Below, in pieces: positions 39,201 to 54,200 of a stretch of DNA of 64,000 nucleotides (position 1 is the first letter of the stretch; every line of letters begins with the position of its first letter). The notes below the pieces were generated by a model. That model was not told the origin of the DNA. It ran no database searches and was given only the letters and a program-made list of their open reading frames with translations. Source of the DNA: Antedon mediterranea (taxonomy: Eukaryota; Echinodermata; Crinoidea; Comatulida; Antedonidae); NCBI RefSeq assembly GCF_964355755.1, contig NC_092672.1, forward strand, positions 35,088,501 to 35,152,500, in the 5' to 3' direction. The position numbers were made by a program, and so were the translations under genes.

Positions 39201-42200
39201 ATTAGCGTAAGTTTAAGTATATATTAGATAAAAACATGCACATTTTACATGAAAAGAAAAAATCAACAACATTCATAATCGAAACGTTGCGCTAAAATAA
39301 CTATCCCTTAAATTGTAATTTTTATAAGCATATTGAAATTTTTGGCTTTAGAGACAAAATTTATGCTGCATAAAGTAAGAAACCTGAGAAAGAGCAATAT
39401 CCATTGGCATTGCTCTTGTAATTGTTAGTGCTTAAATCTTGTGGCTGAGTCCATACTTGATCACCTGATACCAGATCAAGTACCACCATTGTGCTTGCAG
39501 AATTGTACCCATCAGCACTCGTCCATGCAGATACTTGAGAATTCCCATTTTTCATTATTTTTGTTAGAACATTACTTCTACCATTTATTTTCATTGAATT
39601 TACCTGGAATACATAAACACCTGGAATTGCACAGACGAACTTGCCGGTTTCGTTGTTGTAGTCATCTCCCACATTTGTAATTATTGTGTCGTACTTCATT
39701 GGGCTAACGGCATGACGACCTGGGTCTGATGTAAAAACTACTGAAAAGGCAGATTTCTGCTGACTAGCTTGTTCACCCTTTTCTCCCTTTACACCCTTTG
39801 AACCTGGTAGTCCAATAAGACCTTGAGGTCCAGTTGGTCCTAATTTACCAGGAATCCCATCTAAGCCATTGCTTCCTTTATCTCCTTTCATTCCTTGTTC
39901 TCCTTTCATTCCTTGTTCTCCATTCATTCCGTGCTCTCCTTTCATTCCTTGTTCTCCTTTCGCTCCATTCATTCCTTGTGGCCCTGACACACCTGGATTA
40001 CCATGATGTCCTGGAATGCCAGGAACCCCAGCTGTACAACAGCTATTACAAGCTGCTGTATCAGTTTGAGCATAGGTGATACTAATTTGTATAGTAGCAA
40101 TTGTGAAGAACATGTAAAATCTGAAATTGAATCAAATTTATAATTTTGTTGGCATGTAAGGTCTATTACCAAGCATTTTTATAATATAAATGATAGAATT
40201 TGACAACCATATTAAAATTAAATTGCCATTTGTCAATCAGACATATTACTATAGACTTCACTACTATCATGTGACACATTTTGTCAATCATACTATAGAT
40301 TGACAAATGGCAATTTAATTTTAACATAGTTATCAAATTTGATAAATTATATTAGTTTTGAAGTCTATAACAATTCAATTCAACAACAATTCAACAACAA
40401 CATTTATTTAGAAACAGCTCAAGAAATAAAAGCAATATACATTAATTACAATTACTTAAAATGGTAACATTAAATAAGAACTGCTTCTGGGTTCAGAAAA
40501 AAAAGTAAAAGAACTTGTCAAATACCAAACCCTAAACAAAACAAAAACAACAAAAAAACAACTGCATGTAGTTATGAATTATAATTCTAAAGAAATTCAT
40601 GAATGTTTTAGATATTTCATTTAATAATTAAAAAATCTAATTATGGTACATTATTTGTATTTGGAAATTTTTTAAATAGATTTTTAAAATATTTAAAGGT
40701 TTTTACAGCAAGTCGTTTCTATAGACAGTTCATTCCATAACTTATGACCACCTACTGTAACCAAATAATTGAGACCTTTTCAGCCTTGTAAATGGTACTT
40801 CCAATCTTTTGGTATTTCTAAGCTGATAAAAACTTACAGACTTAAAAACTATCAGATTGGTTTGCATTTTTTAATTATTCTAACTTGACAACCATTTTAA
40901 AGGCCAGGTGTGGTGAAGTATTTTTATAAATCTCACATTCCAGTATTAATTAGTATTTCCTATGTTTCTTTATTTTGTCCTGCCTTACATTTCAAATTAT
41001 CCTTTAGGCGTCATCTACAAATTATTTCAGACCACAAATCAGCGTCCAGACGCGTTTTCTATTGTTTACCCAAAAACGCGTCTCAAAACCCGTCTGATTT
41101 GGCTGCGTCTAGACGCCAATATGCATGTTCGACTATGGCCCCGCCCCTATATACGGCTGACTGCACATTTTTATACTGTGTACAAGTGAATTCATTGAGA
41201 GCGTGATATTAAATTATTATTTACAACTGGCAGTAAGACAAACAAATCAGTACAGGTATACCCTTTTACCGCCAACAGAGTATACTGTAAAGCGCAAATT
41301 TTCGTTTCTATTTATTTGCGACCTTTTATTTTTCTTGTGCTAAAGAGTGAATTTACCACATGCAAAAACGTTAAAGTTAACTTTTGGAACATGGAATCAC
41401 TCAAACTATTGACCTACAGTACAGAAAGAAAATACTGCAACTTTACCTACGAAGTAGCTTCGTAGGCTACGTTGTTGGCTTCGTAGGTTCCATTGTTTGG
41501 CTTCGTAACCTCAATAAACAACTTTCAATGAACTACGTTCTGAACTTCGTAGGGAGTTTGTAACCTAAATAAACAACCCTACGATGTTCTTAGTGAAGTC
41601 AGAAGGTGTGAAATTAATGTGTTAAATTTAACTGGCGGAGGACCAAGTTGTAAATATATAATATTTTTTAATCATAATCGTTTCCTTCGTGCGTGTTTAC
41701 TTACTCAACGGCGAATATAAATATAAATTTCCCACGATGTAAACGTAGAGACACGCGATCCAACACAGGTGAATCTCAACGAACAGGCCAACTAATAAAC
41801 ATATTATAGTGAACGTCCAGTCCATCCAGAACGATGCCGAGAAAAAAAGATCGTAAACAATTCATTCTAAATATAGCATCAGAACGTTCAATCGGTCGCG
41901 CAAAAAGACTGCCGACAGAAGACCGTAATAAATACAGACCTAGTTTTTTTGGTCACATGACGACGATAAAACAGTAATTACGATCGTGTACCTGGATTTT
42001 GTGTCACATGACATGAAACATAATACTCTCTTTCTAGCTCTAAACTGCTCACATGTTTTTTCCCCTCCAAATTCTGGTCGAGCCTTTTTCTTTACACATG
42101 TCGTAATCATTTTAAAAGGTCTAGGCCCTAGGCCTATGTTAAATCTTAATATGGAATATATATTTATTTTTCATAGCCTAGGCCTAGGTGTCATTGTTTT

Positions 42201-45200
42201 TATAATTCGCTAACCCAAGGTAGGAGCGTTAAATAATTTATAGGCCTAGTGTAGGCCGCCGAAACTAGGCTAGCCTAGACTTTCTTTTTCTCTGCATGAG
42301 CTGAGGTCCACAGGCCCGATGTCGTCTCATCGGCGAATTTCGGTCCAAATTAGGATAAACCTAGGCCTAGTCTCAGATTTGTTGGTTCTGTGAAATGAAA
42401 CCAATGTTGTTTCACCATACAAGCAATACAGACGGGTTTTAATCACTCAAACACGTTTTCTATTGTTTTACCTACTAAACAACGAAGACGGGTTTTAATC
42501 ACACAGACGCGTCTTCGCCGCGATTGGGTAGCTCATGAAAATTCATAATAGATCGTTAATGAGGTTCAGCATTGGACAGACGCGTCTGATGGGTTGCAAG
42601 TTTTCAGACGCGTCTCTGTGGTCTGAAATAATTTGTAGATGACGCCTTAGTACTATAAATTCAGAAACACATTTTTTGTACGTTTACTTTAACTAAGAAC
42701 TTTGAAAAAAGTACATTAAACGAAAAATTGTTTTTGAGTTTTTCCGGAATGTCACAAAACTCATTTTGCTAAAGATTTTATAATATGGATGCTAAGATTA
42801 TGACAAACATAAAATAGGGCAGCTAAGATAGTGAGAAATATAAAATAGGGCTGCTAAGATTGTGACAAATATAAAATAGGGCTGCTAAGATTATGACAAA
42901 TATAAAATAGGGCTGGTAAGATTGTGACAAGTATAAAATAGGGCTGCTAAGATTGTGACAAATATAAAATAGAGCTGATAAGATTGTGACATTAGAACAG
43001 CTAAAAACACTAAATATAAAGATTTACTGTACTTACCCAAGATACATGATTACTGTTTAAATGTTCTTGTATTTTCTCTTGATCAGTAAGTTGATGCTGT
43101 TTTCTGTTTTGTGCTGCTGCAGTAAATGTAACAATATTGCTTGTCATGGTATTTATATGCGTCTCAATAATGTCTAAATGCAGACTAATCTTGTAAACAT
43201 CACATATCTTACTATATATGGTATTTGATGCAATACAACTCACATATCTTACTGTATATAGAATGCATTACAATATCACTTGTATGTCTTAATGTATGAT
43301 GAACTCATAAAGGAATTTAATTGGCTAGATGACAGTAGGTTGTATGAGTTGATGACTTCACAGTAAATACCAACATGTAGAGAAATAGTAGGCTACAATT
43401 AATAAACAAAATTACACTCTAGTCATTATTTACCAAAGTATAAACATTTATTTACTCCAAATACATAGATTATTTCTTAATGTCTTACGTTTAATCAGTA
43501 TTTTATCTACTGTTGCATTAATAATTATTAATAAAATGTTGTTTTTTTATTTTCCTTTAGTTGTTGTTGTATTAATATCAAACTTGATGTAGAATTAAGA
43601 TCAGTATACTAGTGGTGATTGTTGGATTTGTTCCCTCAAAAGATTAAATTAGATTTAATTAATTATATATTAATTATAATTTTGATTCATAATATATTTA
43701 CCTAACCATAGCCCACATGTACTGAGTCTAAATATCTATGTATTTAAACATAAACTGTCAGAGTATGGTTTACATGATTAGTAAAATGTAATTAATCCAG
43801 AGGGATTGTGACTTTTGAAAAACAATTAATGGGTGATCTTATTTTAATAGAAAAATGTCACATACAGGTGGTTCAACCATATTATACAGAAATCAGAAAT
43901 ACTATGAAATGTAGTAAGAAATTAATTTAAATGAATAACCCTGAATTTCAAACTAGTGTATATTTATATAATAATATTATTAGTATTGGATAACATGCAC
44001 ATTTTAAAATATTTACAAAAAAAGAAAGAAGCATCATCAAAAAGTCATGTTTGAATATTAAGTATCAACTAAAAGTTTAGAAAAATGTCATACAGGTGGT
44101 TCAACCATTGTATACAGAAATCAGAAATAATTTGAAATGTGCTTAGAAATTAATTTACCTTTAATCCTGAATTTTAAACTAGTGTAAATTTATATACTTT
44201 TAGATACCATGCACATTTTAAAATATTTACACAAAAAAAGAAAGAAAAGTCATTCGTCATCGAAGGGTATTATGTATTAAGTATCCACAAAAAGTTTATT
44301 TTTATAAGAATTTAAGACTTTTAGCTTGAGTAGTAACATTATGCTGCATAAAGTAAGAAACCTGAGAATGAGCAATATCTGTTGCCGTCACTGTAGTAAT
44401 AGTTAGTGTTTGTATCACGTGGCTGAGTCCATACTTGATCACCTGATACCAGATCAAGAACCACCATTGTACTTATAGAATGATGCCCAGTATCACCTAC
44501 ATATGCAGTTACTTGGAAATTCCCATTTTTTATTATTTGTGTTGAAACAATACCGCCACCACTTGATTTCAATGATGTGACTTGGAATACATAAACACCT
44601 GGAATTGTACAGACAAACTTGCCTGTTTCTTTGTTGTAGTGATTTCCTACATCTGTAATTATTGTGTTATACTTCATTGGGCTAACGGCATGACGACCTG
44701 GGTTAGTAGTAAAAACTACTGAAAAGGCAGATTTCTGCTGACTAGCTTGTTCACCCTTTACACTACCAATGAGGCCTTGAGGTCCTTGTTCACCCTTTTC
44801 TCCCTTTACACCATTTACACCTGATGGTCCAATGAGGCCTTGTGGTCCTAATTTACCAGGAATCCCATCTAATCCATTCCTTCCATTATCTCCTTTTATT
44901 CCTTGTTCTCCTTTCATTCCTACTTCTCCTTTTATTCCTTGTTCTCCTTTCACTCCATTCATTCCTTGTGGCCCTGACACACCTGGATTACCATGATTTC
45001 CTGGAATGCCAGGAACCCCAGCTGTACAACAGCTATTACAAGCTGCTGTATCAGTTTGAGCATAGATGATACTAATTTGTATAGTAGCAATTGTGGAGAA
45101 CATGTAAAATCTGAAATTGAATCAAATTTATAATTTTGTTGGCATGTCTATTACCAAGTGTTTTTTATAATATAAATGATAGAATTTGACAACCATGTTA

Positions 45201-48200
45201 AAATTAAATTGTCATTTGTGGCACATGCAAGGGAAATCAGACACAAGTCGGAATTTTCAAAATTGTGATTTTCACAGATACTGAAACTACATAATCCAAG
45301 GTTTAAAATGCTGAAAAAAAATATCTTGATATCACAGTCTTAAGTTTTGGCTGTTGCAGTCAGTGTTTTGAGAAAAATGCTTTTAAAGTTAGGTAACAGA
45401 AAATAAACAGGGCGTTTAAGTTTATGCCTTAGCAAAAGGGTATTCTAATTGTTTTATTTCAATGGAACTTCGCACCTTTGTAAATTAACTATTAAGAATA
45501 AGGTCACAAACTATTTTTATAACTAGAATAAATTCCACTAAAGATTTTATTATTTAAAATAGGGCTGCAAAATTGTGATAATTATGAAAAAAGGTAGTGC
45601 TGCTAAGATTATGACAACTATAAAATAGAGCTGCTAAGATTTTATTGGCAAATATAAAATAGGGCAGCTAAGATTTTATTGACAAAATATAAAATATGGC
45701 TGCTAAGATTGTGACAAATATAAAATAGGGCTGCTAAGATTGTGACAAATATAAAATAGGACTGCTAAGATTATGACAAATATAAAATAGGGCTGCTAAG
45801 ATTGTGACAAATATAAAATAGGGCTGCTAAGATTATGACAAATAGAAAATAGGGCTGCTAAGATTGTGACAAATATAAAATAGGGCTTCTAAGATTGTGA
45901 CAAATATAAAATAGGGCTGCTAAGATTGTGACAAATATAAAATAGGGTTGCTAAGATTGTGACAAATATAAAATAGAGCTGCTAAGATTGTGACAAATAT
46001 AAAATAGGGCTGCTAAGATTATGACAAATATGAAATAGGGCTGCAAAGATTATGACAAATATAAAATAGGGCTGCTAAGATTGTGACAAATATAAAATAG
46101 GGCTGCTAAGATTATGACAAATATAAAATAGGGATGCTAAGATTGTGACAAATATAAAATAGGGTTCTAAGATTGTGAGAAATATAAAATAGGGCTGCTA
46201 AGATTGTGACAAATATAAAATAGGGCTGCTAAGATTGTGACAAATATAAAATAGGGATGCTAAGATTGTGACAAATATAAAATAGGGCTGCTAAGATTAT
46301 GACAAATATAAAATAGGGCTGCTAAGATTGTGACAAATATAAAATAGGGCTGCTAAGATTATGAAAAATATAAAATAGGCCTGCTAAGATTGTGACAAAT
46401 ATAAAATAGGGATGCTAAGATTGTGACAAATATAAAATAGGGCTGCTACGATTATGAAAAATAGAAAATAGAGCTGCTAAGATAGTGACAAATATAAAAT
46501 AGGGCTGCTAAGATTATGACAAATATAAAATAGGGCTGCTAAGATTATGACAAATATAAAATAGGGCTGCTCAGATTGTGACAATATAAAATAGGGCTGC
46601 TAAGATTGTGACAAATATAAAATAGGGCTGCTAAGATTGTGACAAATATAAAATAGGGCTGCTAAGATTATGACAAATATAAAATAGGGATGCTAAGATT
46701 ATGACAAATATAAAATAGGGCTGCTAAGATTGTGACAAATATAAAATAGGGCTGCTAAGATTGTGACAAATATAAAATAGGGCTGCTAAGATAGTGACAA
46801 ATATAAAATAGAGCTGCTAAGATTGTGACAAATATAAAATAGGGATGCTAAGATTGTGACAAATATAAAATAGGGATGCTAAGATTATGACAAATATAAA
46901 TTAGGGCTGCTAAGATTGTGACAAATATGAAATAGGGCTGCTAAGATTGTGACAAATATAAAATAGGGCTGCTAAGATTGTGACAAATATAAAATAGGGC
47001 TGCTAAGATTGTGACAAATATAAAATAGGGCTGCTAAGATTGTCACAAATATAAAATAGGGCTGCTAAGATTGTGACAAATATAAAATAGGGATGCTAAG
47101 ATTATGACAAATATAAAATAGGGCTGCTAAGATTATGACAAATATAAAATAGGGCTGCTAAGATTATGACAAATATAAAATAGGGCTGCTAAGATTATGA
47201 CAAATATAAAATAGGGCTGCTAAGATTATGACAAATATAAAATAGGGCTGCTAAGATTGTGACATTAAAACAGCTAAGAACACTAAATATAAAGATTTAC
47301 TGTACTTACCCAAGATACATGATTACTGTTTAAATGTTCTTGTATTTTCTCTTGATCAGTAAGTTGATGCTGTTTTTCTGTTTTGTGCTGCTGCAGTAAA
47401 TGTAACAATGTTGCTTGTCATGGTATTTATATGCGTCTCAATAATGTCTAAATGAAGACTAATCTTGTAAACATCACATATCTTACTGTATATGGTATTT
47501 GATGCAATACAACTCACATATCTTACTATATATGGTATTTGATGCAATACAACTCACATATCTTACTGTATATAGAAGGCATTGCAATACCACTTGTATG
47601 TCTTAATGTATGATGAACTCATAAAGGAATTTAATTGGCTAGATGACAGTAGGTTGTATGGGTTGATGACTTCACAGTAAATACCAACATGTAGAGTAAT
47701 AGTAGGCTACAATTAGTAAACAAAATTACACTCTAGTCATTATTTAATAAAGCATAAACATTTATTTACTCCAAATACATAGATTATTTCTTAATTTCTT
47801 AAGTTTAATCAGTATTAATAATAATTAATTAAAGTAAAATGTTGTTTTTTTATTTTCCTTTAGTAGTTGTTGTTTTAATATCAAACTTGATATAGAATTA
47901 AGATCAGTATACTAGTGGTGATTGTTGGATTTGTTCCCTCAAAAGATTAAATTAGATTTAATTAATTATATATTAATTTTAATTTTGATTCATAATATAT
48001 TTACCTAACCATAGCCCACATGTACTGAGTCTAAATATCTATGTATTTAAACATAAACTGTCAGAGTATGGTTTACATGATTAGTAAAATGTAATTAATC
48101 CAGAGGGATTGTGACTTTTGAAAAACAATTAATGGGTGATCTTATTTTAATAGAAAAATGTCACATACAGGTGGTTCAACCATATTATACAGAAATCAGA

Positions 48201-51200
48201 AATACTATGAAATGTACTAAGAAATTAATTTAAATGAATAACCCTGAATTTCAAACTAGTGTATATTTATATAATAATATTATTAGTATTGGATAACATG
48301 CACATTTTAAAATATTTACAAAAAAAGAAAGAAGCATCATCAGAAAGTCATGTTTGAATATTAAGTATCAACTAAAAGTTGTGTTTAGCAAAATGTCATA
48401 CAGGTGGTTCAACCATTGTATATAGAAATCAGAAATAATTTGAAATAAGCTTATAATTTAATTTACCTTTAATCTTGAATTTTAAACTAGTGTAAATTTA
48501 TATACTGTTAGATACCATGCACATTTTTAAATATTTACAAAAAAGAAAGAAAAATCTTACATTTGTCATCGTATGGTCATGTTAAAATATTAAGTATCAA
48601 CTAAAAGTTGTGTTTTTTATAATAATTTAAGACTTTTAGCTTGAGTAGTAACATTATGCTGCATAAAGTAAGAAACCTGAGAATGAGCAATATCTGTTAT
48701 CATCACTGTAGTAATAGTTATAGGTTGTACTATATGGCTGAGTCCATACTTGATCACCTGATACCAGATCAAGTACCACCATTGTGCTTACAGAATTATA
48801 CCCAGTAGCACTTGTCCATGTAGATACTTGAAAACTCCCATTTTTCATAATTCTTGTTAAAACAGAACCACCACCACTTGATTTCATTGATGTGACTTGG
48901 AATACATAAACACCTGGAATTGCACAGACAAACTTGCCTGTTTCTTTGTTGTAGTGATTTCCTACATCTGTAATTATTGTGTTATACTTCATTGGGCTAA
49001 CGGCATGACGACCTGGGTTTGATGTAAAAGCTACTGAAAAGGCAGATTTCTGCTGACTAGCTTGTTCACCCTTTACACTACCAATGAGGCCTTGAGGTCC
49101 TTGTTCTCCCTTTTCTCCCTTTACACCATTTACACCTGATGGTCCAATGAGGCCTTGAGGTCCTTTTGGTCCTAATTTACCAGGAATCCCATCTAATCCA
49201 TTCCTTCCATTATCTCCAATTATTCCTTGTTCTCCATTCATTCCGTGCTCTCCTTTTATTCCTTGTTCTCCTTTCACTCCATTCATTCCTTGTGGCCCTG
49301 ACACACCTGGATTACCATGATTTCCTGGAATGCCAGGAACCCCAGCTGTACAACAGCTATTACAAGCTACTGTATCAGTTTGAGCATAGATGATACTAAT
49401 TTGTATAGTAGCAATTGTGAAGATCATGTAAAATCTGAAATTGAATCAAATTTATAATTTTGTTGGCATGTCTATTTTTTTTATTTTATTTTATTTTATT
49501 TTATTACCATATTTACTGAGGGTAGCCTATCCAGTTCCTAATAGAACTGATCATTTAGGGGAGGGCCCTCGATAAAACAAACATACAGTACAACACATAA
49601 AATATTAAATATTCAAATGACATATTAAAATATATTAAAGGCTTAAAAATTTACAATGATTATATAAAATTCATATAAAAGTTAAAATCGTTGACAGATA
49701 AAAAAATATATAGAACAATATTAACTGGAAATAAATTGTTTAAGTGTTTTTATAATATAAATGATAGAATTTGACAACCATGTTAAAATTGAATGGCCAT
49801 TTGTGGCACATGCAAGGGAAATCAGACACAAGTCGGAATTTTCAAAATTAGCAAAAGGGTATTCTAATTGTTTTATTTCAATGAAACTTCGCACCTTTGT
49901 AAATTAACTATTAAGAATAAGGTCACATAAACTATTTTTATAACTAGAATAAATACCACTAAAGATTTTATTATATAAAATAGGGCCGCAAAATTGTGAC
50001 AAATATGAAAAACTGTAGGGCTGCTAAGATTATGACAAATATAAAATAGGGATGCTAAGATTGTGACAAATATAAAATAGGGCTGCTAAGATTGTGACAA
50101 ATATAAAATAGGGCTGCTAAGATTGTGACAAATATAAAATAGGGCTGCTAAGATTGTGACAAATATAAAATAGGGCTGCTAAGATTATGACAAATATAAA
50201 ATAGGGCTGCTAAGATTATGACAAATATAAAATAGGGCTGCTAAGATTGTGACAAATATAAAATAGGGCTGCTAAGATTGTGACAAATATAAAATAGGGC
50301 TGCTAAGATAGTGACAAATATAAACTAGATTTGAACTCGTCACTTTGACGAGTTCGGGTTATCCGTGCAAACGCAACAAGCACATACGTCATAAAAATTA
50401 AAATATATGAACGCCGACAATTATTATGCCATCCTATGACATGATTTAAATATGTTTACAGTGCTGAATTGTACCTATTTTGTAGCATACAGCATATTAC
50501 AGTATTTACAGAATAGACTGTATGTTATATACAGTGTAGCATAGACGAAATTACGAGACCCATCTTTTAAATCCAATTATTAACACGATGACATCATCAC
50601 ATTGACATATAAAGATAACAATTTTAGAAGATAATTATCTAAATAATTACATTAATACAAATTTGAAGAATTTTGAGCACGTAAAAGAGAGATGCGCTCT
50701 CGTTCAAACGCAATGAACTTTTACGCGAGAGATGAAAATATGACTTTTTGAATTCAACTGGCCATATGATGACGTCACAACATCTGATTGGCAAAATATT
50801 CACATCAATTCGTATCTACAATCCAATAGCTTCCAGAAAACGTTTTAATCATGATTATCACTTTTTAATCTGACGAGCTATAACAGATTGAAATTTACTG
50901 TAAAGATGAAAATAAGAATTTTTAGAGATACACGCGCAACAAAATTCTGGGAAAGAAAGAAGAATAAGAAAGAAAAAAAAAGAAAAAAAAAAAAAAGATC
51001 CTGACAATAACAAGGGGTTATCCGCCAAGTGCGGATAACCAAATAGAGCTGCTAAGATTGTGACAAATATAAAATAGGGCTGCTAAGATTATGACAAATA
51101 TAAAATAGGGCTGCTAAGATTGTGACAAATATAAAATAGGGCTGCTAATATTGTTACAAATAAAAAATAGGGCTGCTAAGGTTTTATTGACAAATATAAA

Positions 51201-54200
51201 ATAGGGCTGCTAAGATAGTGACAAATATAAAATAAGGCTGCTAAGATTGTGACAAATATAAAATAGGGCTGCTAAGATTGTGACAAATATAAAATAGGGC
51301 TGCTAAGATTGTGACAAATATAAAATAGAGCTGCTAAGATTGTGACAAATATAAAATAGAGCTGCTAAGATTGTGACAAATATAAAATAGAGCTGCTAAG
51401 ATTTTGACAAATATAAAATAGGGCTGCTAAGATTGTGACAAATATAAAATAGAGATGCTAAGATTGTGACAAATATAAAATAGGGCTGCTAAGATTGTGA
51501 CAAATATAAAATAGGGCTGCTAAGATTGTGACAAATATAAAATAGGGCTGTAAAGACTGTGACAAATATAAAATAGGGCTGCTAAGATTATGACAAATAT
51601 AAAATAGGGCTGTTAAGATTGTGACAAATATAAAATAGGGCTGCTAAAATTATGACAAATATAAAATAGGGCTGCTAAGATTGTGACAAATAAAAAATAG
51701 GGCTGTTAAGACTGTGACAAATATGAAATAGGGCTGCTAAGATTGTGACAAATATAAAATAGGGATGCTAAGATTGTGACAAATATATAAAATACGACTG
51801 TTAAGATTGTGACAAATATAAAATAGGGCTGCTAAGATTGTGACAAATATAAAATAGGGCTGCTAAGATTGTGACAAATATAAAATAGGGCTGCTAAGAT
51901 TGTGACAAATATAAAATAGGGCTGTTAAGATTGTGACAAATATAAAATAGGGCTGCTAAGATTATGACAAATATAAAATAAGGCTGCTAAGATTGTGACA
52001 AATATAAAATAGGGCTGTTAAGATTGTGACAAATATAAAATAGGGCTGCTAAGATTGTGACAAATATAAAATAGGGCTGTTAAGATTGTGACAAATATAA
52101 AATAGGGCTGTTAAGATTGTGACAAATATAAAATAAGGCTGCTAAGATTATGACAAATATAAAATAGGGCTGCTAAGATTGTGACAAATATAAAATAGGG
52201 CTGCTAAGATAGTGACAAATATAAAATAGGGCTGTTAAGATTGTGACAAATATAAAATAAGGCTGTTAAGATTGTGACAAATATAAAATAGGGCTGTTAA
52301 GATTGTGACAAATATAAAATAGGGCTGCTAAGATTATGACAAATATAAAATAGGGCTGTTAAGATTGTGACAAATATAAAATAGGGCTGTTAAGATTGTG
52401 ACAAATATAAAATAGAGCTGCTAAGATTGTGACAAATATAAAATAGGGCTGCTAAGATTGTGACAAATATAAAATAGGGCTGCTAAGATTGTGACAAATA
52501 TAAAATAGAGCTGCTAAGATTGTGACAAATATAAAATAGGGCTGCTAAGATTGTGACAAATATAAAATAGGGATGCTAAGATTGTGACAAATATAAAATA
52601 GGGCTGCTAAGATTGTGACAAATATAAAATAGGGCTGCTAAGATTGTGACAAATATAAAATAGGGCTGCTAAGATTGTGACAAATATAAAATAGGGATGC
52701 TAAGATTGTGACAAATATAAAATAGGGCTTCTAAGATTGTGACAAATATAAAATAGGGCTGCTAAGACTATGACAAATATAAAATAGGGCTGCTAAGATT
52801 GTGACAAATATAAAATAGGGCTGCTAAGATAGTGACAAATATAAAATAGGGCTGCTAAGATTGTGATAAATATAAAATAGGGCAGCTAAGATTGTGACAA
52901 ATATAAAATAGGGCTGCTAAGATTGTGACAAATATAAAATAGGGCTGCTAAGATTGTGACAAATATAAAATAGGGCTGCTAAGATTGTGACAAATATAAA
53001 ATAGGGCTGCTAAGATTGTGACAAATATAAAATAGGGCTGCTAAGACTATGACAAATATAAAATAGGGATGCTAAGATTGTGACAAATATAAAATAGGGC
53101 TGCTAAGATTGTGACAAATATAAAATAGGGCTGCTAAGATTGTGACAAATATAAAATAGGGCTGCTAAGATTGTGACAAATATAAGATAGGGCTGCTAAG
53201 ATTGTGACAAATATAAAATAGGGCTGCTAAGATTATGGGAAATATAAAATAAGGCTGCTACGATTATGACAAATATAAAATAGGGCTGCTAAGATTGTGA
53301 CCAATATAAAATAGGGCTGCTAAGACTATGACAAATATAAAATAGGGATGCTAAGATTGTGACAAATATAAAATAGGGCTGCTAAGATTGTGACAAATAT
53401 AAAATAGGGCTGCTAAGACTATGACAAATATAAAATAGGGGTGCTAAGATTGTGACAAATATAAAATAGGGCTGCAAAGATTATGACAAATATAAAATAG
53501 GGCTGCTAAGACTATGACAAATATAAAATAGGGCTGCTAAGACTATGACAAATATAAAATAAGGCTGCTAAGATTGTGACAAATATAAAATAGGGCTGCT
53601 AAGATTGTGACAAATATAAAATAGAGCTGCTAAGATTGTGACAAATATAAAATAGGGCTGCTAAGATTGTGACAAATATAAAATAGGGCTGCTAAGATTG
53701 TGACAAATATAAAATAGGGCTGCTAAGATTGTGACAAATATAAAATAGGGCTGCTAAGATTATGACAAATATAAAATAGGGCTGTTAAGATTATGACAAA
53801 TATAAAATAGGGCTGCAAAGATTATGACAAATATAAAATAGGGCTGCTAAGATTGTGACAAATATAAAATAGGGCTGTTAAGATTATGACAAATATAAAA
53901 TAGGGCTGCAAAGATTATGACAAATATAAAATAGGGCTGCTAAGACTATGACAAATATAAAATAAGGCTGCTAAGATTGTGACAAACATAAAATAGGGCT
54001 GTTAAGATTGTGACAAATATAAAATAGGGCTGCAAAGATTATGACAAATATAAAATAGGGCTGCTAAGACTATGACAAATATAAAATAGGGCTGCTAAGA
54101 TTGTGACAAACACAAAATAGGGCTGTTAAGATTGTGACAAATATAAAATAGGGCTGCTAAGATTGTGACAAATATAAAATAGGGCTGCTAAGATTGTGAC

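Noticed and set aside
39441-40079. Plus-strand frames antisense to C1q-A (also at 44842-45069 and 49166-49393)
   Set aside because: They are shadows of the Gly-X-Y coding on the other strand, recurring in each paralog for that reason; there is no independent support.
43010-43243. 77-codon minus frame upstream of C1q-A as a separate protein gene
   Set aside because: The frame is broken in the B copy by a one-base insertion and is out of phase with the C1q exon, so it is treated as a first exon 5' UTR.
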